A stretch of DNA of 64,000 bases from Coleophoma eucalyptorum. Lineage: Eukaryota > Ascomycota > Leotiomycetes > Helotiales > Dermateaceae. The notes below the pieces were generated by a model. It made no database searches, was not told the DNA's origin, and worked only from the letters and a program-made list of their open reading frames with translations. Location: the NCBI GenBank assembly GCA_026120035.1, contig JALRME010000005.1, positions 558,001 to 622,000 of the forward strand, in the 5' to 3' direction. A program made the position numbers and the translations under genes. Positions 57,269 through 64,000 of this stretch are shown piece by piece; position 1 is the first letter of the stretch, and every line of letters starts with the position of its first letter.

Positions 57269-58532
57269 ATGAGCGGTCCAGGTGCCGGGTTTGAATATCC
57301 TCCAGTCGAGGTTTCTTGGCTTAAAAGAGGTATGGCATGGGCATGATAAGACAGCTCTAGTTGATTGCGACAGAGAGACTGACAGTAGTCACCACAGATG
57401 TTCTCCTCTTTGCAAATTCCATAGGGTGCACCACTGACTCTGAGCTACACTTTCTATTTGTAGGAACTCCTCGAAATCCATCTAGAGTTAATTGTATGCT
57501 CACAAACGACTGTAGGAATTGCACCCAAACTTCCAAGTCTTTCCAACGTACCCTATCCTGCTTCGTAAGCAATTTGGGATCCTACTCTCACTCTGATGCT
57601 AATTCCTCGGGCAGCATTCAAGCACTCTACCCAAGAGGTGATTGATTTCTACGCTGCTCAAAAGGCCGTCAAAGTCCCAGGCATCCCCGAGTTCGACTCG
57701 ACGCGCGTGCTGGATGGAGAGAGATTGATGACCTTCCTCAAGCCGTTTCCTCCCACTTCTGCAGGCAAGAAGTTTGAGCTGCGATCCAAGATCCTTGGCG
57801 TTTATGACAAAGGAAAGTCCGGCACTGTGATGGTCACGCAACAGGATATCGTCGACAAGGAGACTGGAGAATCATATTCCAGAGCCGTGGGAAGCGCGTT
57901 CTTCGTTGGCCAAGGCAATTGGGGCGGGCCTAAGGGCCCTGCAACTGAGAGCTTTCCTCCTCCCCAAGGAAAGAAGCCAGATGCAGTTGTGTCTCACCAG
58001 ACAACTCCAGATTCAGCTGCTTTATACCGGTAAGCTACTTTAACACACCGCAAAGTCCCTCTGCTGACCTTGAAAACAGATTAAATGGCGATGTATGTAT
58101 AATCTCAACCACACTTGTGCATAGCAAGTTAAAATCTGAACACTTTCTTTCCTTCAACCTGATAATTTCAATAGATCATCACTGACTTGCTCGCACCAGT
58201 ACAACCCCTTACACATAACACCTGAACCCGGAAAGAAGATGGGCTTCGGAGGAGCGATCATGCACGGCCTGTCCAGTTGGAACTTCGCATGCCACGGCCT
58301 CTTAAAGGCCCTAGGCGGAAGCGACCCTCAAAACATCAAGGAATTCGGAGCCCGATTTGCATCTCCAGTCAAGCCAGGTGACAAGCTTGTCACTGAGATC
58401 TGGAGGACCGGAGTTATGAAAGATGGCTTCGAGGAGATCAGATTCGTTACCAAGGTTGAGGGTGGCAAGGTCTGCTTGTCTAATGGCAGGGCGTTGATGA
58501 AGGTTGTTGGTGGTGGTAGCAGTAAGTTGTAG
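57269..58532 (+). CDS. Peroxisomal enoyl-CoA hydratase 2 (MaoC type) with PTS1
   Basis: The enzyme should hydrate trans-2-enoyl-CoA to (3R)-hydroxyacyl-CoA, as in the fungal peroxisomal multifunctional protein. Exons 57269-57329, 57398-57459, 57516-57564, 57615-58029, 58080-58092 and 58200-58532 give 310 residues. An N-terminal hot-dog half (DVLLFANSIGCT, ELHPNFQVFPTYPIL) is followed by the catalytic half, with the hydratase-2 motif RLNGDYNPLHITPEPGKK (Asp and His are catalytic), then GFGGAIMHGLSS and ARFASPVKPGDKL. It ends SSKL, a PTS1. Exon 5 is 13 nt and encodes the catalytic Asp. A standalone hydratase alongside the multifunctional enzyme is usual in filamentous fungi. Confidence 0.92.
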
Positions 58533-58689
58533 GATAGCTGCTTAATTCTATTAAACACATCTGGTTATGTCTACCAATAGATCATGTTCCTGCTCGTTTC
58601 TAGGGGTTTACTGGTGAACGTTAGTCTACTCTTGTAAATGCAAATCGAAATAGGAAGTGCCTCACCCACCTCTTTCCTAGGATATCACA

Positions 58690-58780
58690 GATCTCTTGGT
58701 TCTGGCATCAATGAAGAACGCAGCGAAATGCGATAAGTAATGTGAATTGCAGAATTCAGTGAATCATCGAATCTTTGAAC
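58690..58780 (+). pseudogene. Isolated 5.8S rRNA core fragment
   Basis: These 91 bases match the middle of fungal 5.8S rRNA from the GATCTCTTGG block to ATCTTTGAAC, as I remember the universal sequence. The one difference I see is A for G at 58710. The 5' and 3' ends of 5.8S are absent, as are ITS, 18S and 28S. It sits between the convergent 3' ends of the hydratase and mannosyltransferase genes. It cannot be a functional 5.8S gene. Confidence 0.92.
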
Positions 58781-59016
58781 ATTCATACTGTTTTAAATCA
58801 TGGAAACTAAAACAAGTACATGAACATAAGTTTAAATTTCATCAACCGATAGTACTTGAATAATTTAAGTGCTGCTATTTTAGCATCAAGTATGAATCAA
58901 TGCATCATCAGCACTCTGAGATTACTCTAGCATCTTGCGCTGAAATGGACTATGGTGCCACCTCTTATTACAACACAAGCATGAACTTCCAAACATCAGA
59001 GTACTACCCTTAAGGA

Positions 59017-60678
59017 TCACTCATCCCCTCTCAACACATATCCCTGATAGCCATCCCCACCAAACGCCCTCTCGGCTTCCGACGTCCAGCCCTCTCTCGT
59101 ATCCAACCACGGCCCGCCCAAAAACTGCCGGATACAAGTATCCCTCGGCTTTTTCTGCGGCGATAGAGCAGGGACGAGTTTATAGAAGTTCTCATCAAGC
59201 GACGTCGGCTCACAGGCACAAGTCTCCGCTCGATTTGGGGGACAATGACGATTAATCCCATGCTGATAGCCAATATCACGAAAGAACCAAATCTCGCTCT
59301 TCGGTAGGAACATAGCCACGCTCAGGGTATGGACGGGCGCGTCTCCAAAGCGTTCATAATAGAAGCCACCGGCTTGATCAAGCCACTCGAAGTATTTCTC
59401 GTTGCCTTGGTCTCGCCAGAAATGCAGGCTGCCAATCTCGAAGTTCGAGAAGAATTGGCAGCTATTGTATTCCCCGCCCGTGCTGGGGTCGAGCAGCCAG
59501 TCGAGATCGGCTTCGGGGTGGATCAGTTCTGGATGTGCGGTTGCGAAGGCTCGGGTGCGTGCCCATAGCGAGGGAAAGGAACGCGCGTCGTCGAGGATAT
59601 TCATGTTGAAGCCGTACTTGAGATGGTTTTCGTGCATGAAGCGAAAGACATCGTATTCAATATCGCAAAAGTAGTGGACCTGGAGAGTTAGTGAAAGGTT
59701 TGGGAAAGGAGTGAGGTTATGATGTTTACATCTGGCTCTACTCTCCAATAGTAATCATAGTTCTTCAATGCTGGATGCTTATAGAAGAAGCCACTGTTCC
59801 AACGGCACATATGATGATAACTCGTCAACCAACCCTTACCAACTCCAATCGTGCCAAGGTACTCAAGGCTACTTTCGAATCTACTCTCATCAATCCAAGA
59901 AGGGAGTTCCCAATGCTCCTTCGGCACAACCTCATAATAGCATTTCGCAGAAGTCAAACTCTGCGTTGCAGCTTTGAAATCGTCAGAGAATGGTTCATCG
60001 TTGAAGAAGATCCAAGGGTACTGATACTGTTTCGAGAATTTAACACCCACCTGACTGACTGTCATATTTCAAGGCGAGAACACTCACTTTTCTATTCCAG
60101 CGAGCTTCAAGCTGCCGCATGCTCTGCTGCATGTCATCTAACTCCGAGTTCCGGACAAGACTGATCAGTGCAGCTCGAGGACGTCCATACGCTGCCAGTG
60201 CGGCGGACTTCGAGAGAATTCCGTTTCCCACCGCGTACTTATTGCCAGAGTTCTTCTCCAGCCACAAAGCCGGGTCTGGCCGGTCCCGTGAAGGAGAAAG
60301 CACAGGTCGGAGGACTTGGTAGTCTGTGGTTGATTTGCTCCTGAGATTTGTTTTGTGCGGTACAGGAACGAAGAGTACGAAGAAAAGCATAACGATTAGA
60401 ATCGAAAAGCCAAGGTTTCGAGATGATGTGCTGGGGAATGGTCAGTACAGGTTGAATATGCAGAGATCTACGCACATGCGTTGAAGGTACCCAAAGCCTG
60501 GTAGTGATGCGAGCAACCTTGCTATCCAGGGCTGTCGATTCCTGATCTCAGAGGCATTTTCGTTCTTGTTCAGTGAGCTTAATGAATGTAACGACCATCC
60601 ACTAGAAGAAGAGATTGATCGTCGACGAGTGAGGGGGAATGAACTGTTGGCAAGTCTTGCTCTTCGAGTATCAGCCAT
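59017..60678 (-). CDS. Alpha-1,2-mannosyltransferase, KRE2/MNT1 family (GT15)
   Basis: GT15 enzymes add mannose to O- and N-glycans in the Golgi. Exons 60678-60476, 60430-60088, 60026-59730 and 59679-59017 give 501 residues. It is a type II membrane protein: a basic cytosolic tail, one hydrophobic segment (FSILIVMLFFVLFVPV, residues about 77-92), a stem, then the catalytic domain from PRAALISLVRNSELDDM. Family motifs: YPWIFFNDEPF, YHHMCRWNSGFFYKHP, YDYYWRVEPDVHYFCDI, YGFNMNILDD, and the catalytic-Glu block QFFSNFEIGSLHFWR; HTLSVAMFLPK near the C-terminus. It ends GYVLRGDE. Which KTR/KRE2 paralogue cannot be decided. Confidence 0.93.
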
Positions 60679-61013
60679 ATTGGATTATGCTGAAGGGCTG
60701 TTGTGTAGGTACCCAGACATTGTCATCACTGGGCAAAGGTTATAAAGACAAAGCCAAATTGACTTACCTTGTGAAGAAAGAACGACACGATACTAAATTC
60801 AAGAAGTAGCCATTAAATCTGCAATCTGATATTGACAGGCATATGTAGTCGTACAATTGGATTTAGACACACCTACATCCTCTGAATCAATATCGACATC
60901 AACATCAATATCAGGTCTGCCTGGTGCAGAACGCCTCCCTCTTTTTCCCATATCATGACCCAATGCAACCTCTGAACGCCACGCCTATCGATTCCCATAG
61001 CCAGTACATCTTT
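60679..61013. other. Intergenic region between mannosyltransferase start and HIR1 end
   Basis: About 335 bases holding the mannosyltransferase promoter and the HIR1 3' UTR. A CATCAATATCGACAT-like direct repeat occurs near 60885-60915. Nothing else is seen. Confidence 0.35.
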
Positions 61014-64000
61014 CTAAAGACCATTTTCCTCGTCAACCATACCCAGCACCCGCGCATATTGCACAATAAGCCTCTGTAACTCTCGAAATTTTCCTAGTGA
61101 CCGTATTAGCGTTTGCTTTGTGTCGTAGGACGAGAAACATACCGAGTATTAATACGACTCCCTTCAAGAGCTCCTTGCGATCCCAGCCACAAAGCTGCTC
61201 GTCTTCGCTCTGCCAACCCTCGCCTTTCTCTGCCGCGGGTGTCTGTGGGTTGTCTTTTAGAATACCACCAAGTATGCTTCTCAGAAGCTCTTCGACTTTG
61301 TTCTTCAGACCTTCAGCACCGAGCCGTTTTGCATACATGTATAAATAGATGCGGAACTCATCTTTGGCACCAAGTTGCATTGCTGCAGCAACCCGATTTT
61401 CCAGATGTGCAATGCTGACGCCGGACTCAAAGCCCTCGAAACCCTCCTTTGAAAGGAGAGTCTTGATCAAACGCTGCAGGTGATATGCCCTGCCCTTAAG
61501 AAGAACTTCATTCGTAGTATGTCGCTCCAAGTGCGGAATGATTCCAGCAGAAATGTTTGAAGCGTCCACGTCGCCATTGCGATTTGAATCTGGTCCAACA
61601 GCTGTTGATTGTAAACTGCTAATGGAAGAATCATTCGAGTTCCAGTATTGACTACCAACAGCCCACCAAGCTTCCGACAAGCGTTGCCAGACGTACATTG
61701 TTGGCGAATACAGATAACCATCACCATTACTAAGAGTGATGATAATATTCCCGTTAGAATTCAAGTGAGCTGATGTAACACCTGGTCCTGTAGTAGCAGC
61801 AGGGCCAAGGGTATGCATTGCAATCTCAAGTATAGGCCCAAGAGAGACTGGAGGGTGAGGAGATGCGAGGGTCTTGAGGTTCCAGATATGGCACATGCCA
61901 GCAGAAGTGACGCACAATAGCCACCATTTTCTACACTCAATGATGACAGGTTGAGATTCCACAACCATAGCGTTCAGGAGTCTTCGGCCAGCAGGTGTCC
62001 AAGCATATATGCTTCCATCCTCACATGCAGCTGACCAGAAGTTTTTGTTGCCAGTGACGAGAATAACGGCTCGGGGAAGAAAATCTTGCCAAAGCAAGGC
62101 ACCTCTTTTGGTAGCACTGATCCTTGAGGGATCTCTTATCTGTGCTGGGTGTGGATTTGGGTTCTGAGCTTCTAGAATAACGTCTTCTGAGACCTTGGCA
62201 GGCTCCTCTGTCCCGCTGGTACCATTTGCTGGCGTACTTGAGGCTGGAAGCGTACCGCGGTCAAGAGATCTCAAGATATGAGTTCTGACTTTAGGTACTG
62301 CCAACCGCACCTGGCTGACCGACATGATTGGGTTAATCACTGCCGGCCGAAGGAATTCTGGAGTCGGCAGAACACCATTTTGAGGAGGTATTGCCATTGC
62401 TGGTTCAGCTCCGTTGACACCGTTAATCATGATAGGTATAGGGCCATTAGTATTTGCTCGCTTATTTGGCTGGGCTTCTTCCTCCTCTTCCTCCACAACG
62501 ATAGCTTTTCTCTTGTTACCAAGCAGCATCGCTGCAAGCCCACCTCGTGGCAATCCATCATAAGGCTTGGAAAGATCTAAGATAGTTTGCGGTGCATCAT
62601 TCAGAGTATTGCTAGAGCTCGAGGCCATAAGCTGCGACTGTGGAAGAGACGATTGTCCTGTGCCAGACGACGAGACGAGCAACGGCGCAACTCGTTTCTT
62701 GCCTTCTTTTGTGATTGTTACTCTTTGCTTCATAGCTGCCAACTTCTCTGCATTTTCATCAACTTCAGGCTCGGGCTTTTCTTTCTCTGGCTCTGCTGGG
62801 GTTTGGCCATTCGTAGTGGCAGGTGTAGGTGTAGGTGTAGTAGCAGTAACTCCAGCCATAGGCGTCGAAGTGCCATTTCCATTGATGGCAGGAGCAGGGC
62901 TACCGCCAGTGTCTCCCATAAGTGCTCCCATACGACCTTCAGCTCCACGGAGTTCACTGGCCTTGCTTTGCTCCTCCAGACGAAATCCAGCAACGTCCTC
63001 AACTACGCCAGCACCCTTTCTATTAGCACCATATTTTGCTAGAGCTTTATCGTTCTCTTCCCAAGGCGCAACATATCCCAGCTCTCCTTCAGCAAATCTG
63101 ATACCAACGATGCTACCGTCTAAGCTGGAAGCAAAGAGAGTGATTCCATCAGGCGACCAGGCAAGATCTGAAATCGACTTCCCCGCTACATCCTGGACGA
63201 CAACAACCGGTCTAGAAGTGCTTGTATTCCATATGCTGAGTGTTTTATCTTGCCCTGCGCAAGCTATCACTGTGACTAGATTATGGGCATTGTATCTATC
63301 TGGCGCGTTTGAGGTTTCTTGTTGGTTGCTGAACAACCGGGGAGAGAAGGCACAAACTTCGGTTGGGCCTTCGTGTCCGATCAGATTGATGTCTCCGTCC
63401 CATTGCCCCCGATTTATGATTGCAACCGAGCTTACGGGCCCGTTAACTGCATTTGCCGCAGCAATGTGGTTGCCCTCGGGGGACCAAGAACATCTTCGGA
63501 AATATGTTGTAAGAGGAGAGGATGTGAAGGGTGCTGCGATCGTGTGTTCTAAAACAAAATTGTTCATGCTATCGTATGGTGTTGCGGTTGGCGCAGGTGA
63601 TTGGAATCGGAATATCCTAATGGTTCGATCGTCACTGGCCGTAGCAAAGTACTTATTTGCGGGGTCGAAAGTAATGCCTTTGACCATACTCTGATGTACC
63701 GAGATCGTCTTCAGCTTTTCAAAAGTGTGCCCTGACCAGACCACTATCTTCGAGTCCAGACCGACCGAGACCATAATGGAATTGTCATATGCCCAGCCGA
63801 GATCCTGTACATCGTTATCATGTCCGAGAAGGCGCTTGAGGATTTTCCAGTTTTCGACGGGAGGTTGCTCATTTGTACCTATTCGCCGGTGTTAGCACAC
63901 CTGACTAGAAAAAATTGCGATACATCCTACGTACCAAAAGAAGCCGAATGCGATGGAGGATTGGTGTCGAGGTGGTAAATGCAAATGACCTTGTCGTCCG
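61014..64000 (-). CDS. HIR1: HIR histone-chaperone subunit Hir1 (HIRA), 5' end outside the window
   Basis: Hir1/HIRA is part of the replication-independent H3-H4 deposition complex and represses histone genes. The visible part joins 64000-63935, 63878-61143 and 61093-61014; the N-terminal first WD repeats lie beyond the right edge. WD40 text: DKVICIYHL, HDNDVQDLGWAYDNSIMVSVGLDSKIVVWSG (split), FATASDDRTIRIFRF, AGQDKTLSIWN and DLAWSPDGITLFASSLDGSI. A disordered linker with acidic and Pro/Thr-rich runs follows. The Hira domain begins near NPIMSVSQVRLAVPKVRTHIL and includes ACEDGSIYAWTPAGRRLL. The final 26 residues (KFRELQRLIVQYARVLGMV) come from the last exon, after a 49-nt intron. Confidence 0.93.

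Noticed and set aside
62567..63694. 375-codon open frame on the plus strand
   Set aside because: It is the shadow of the HIR1 coding sequence, which has clear WD40 and Hira motifs on the minus strand.

Overview
The window looks like euchromatic, gene-dense nuclear DNA of a filamentous ascomycete (Pezizomycotina; a Leotiomycete is my best guess, not proven). The evidence is many short GT-AG introns (about 45-90 nt, often with a CTAAC/CTGAC-like branch site), single-copy conserved eukaryotic genes on both strands, and fungal families such as KRE2-type mannosyltransferase, IML2, RXT2 and OPI3. I rebuilt gene models by joining reading frames at splice sites. Every joined model listed keeps frame from start to stop. 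No transposon, CRISPR array or convincing tRNA gene was seen.

Layout. 0-6.4 kb: PEX14 diverging from NDC80, then an SR-type splicing factor. 7-11 kb: a glutathione S-transferase diverging from a NAPE-PLD-like metallo-beta-lactamase. 11-23 kb: VPS25, a multi-BRCT DNA-repair scaffold (Brc1/Rtt107), a peroxisomal alpha/beta hydrolase, TRAPPC11 and RXT2. 23-29 kb: OPI3, IML2 and prefoldin 5. 29-39 kb: a 771-residue protein I do not recognise, ORC1, PRP46 and the proteasome chaperone NAS6. 39-48 kb: a TMF/Sgm1-like Golgi coiled-coil protein, alkaline ceramidase, prefoldin 1 and an uncharacterised charged protein. 48-58.5 kb: HEM25, a nitrilase-family amidase, RPT5, TFIIB, a NADAR protein and a peroxisomal enoyl-CoA hydratase 2. 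58.5-64 kb: a 5.8S rRNA fragment, a GT15 mannosyltransferase and the 3' part of HIR1.

This is mostly housekeeping content, not an operon or secondary-metabolite cluster. Some functional themes recur. Peroxisome: PEX14 plus two enzymes ending in PTS1 tripeptides (AKL and SKL). 26S proteasome: RPT5 and NAS6. Prefoldin: subunits 1 and 5. Lipid and membrane: OPI3, ceramidase, NAPE-PLD, TRAPPC11, VPS25, TMF/Sgm1. Chromatin and DNA: RXT2, ORC1, BRC1, HIR1, NDC80.

The most unusual signals are structural. Several genes need exons of 7-17 nt to keep their conserved proteins intact (PEX14 7 nt, ceramidase 11 nt, hydratase 13 nt, NAS6 14 nt, OPI3 17 nt). A near-perfect 91-nt piece of 5.8S rRNA lies alone between two protein genes. 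Two G-quadruplex-capable repeats sit in divergent promoters. TFIIB has an open 91-codon basic N-terminal extension.
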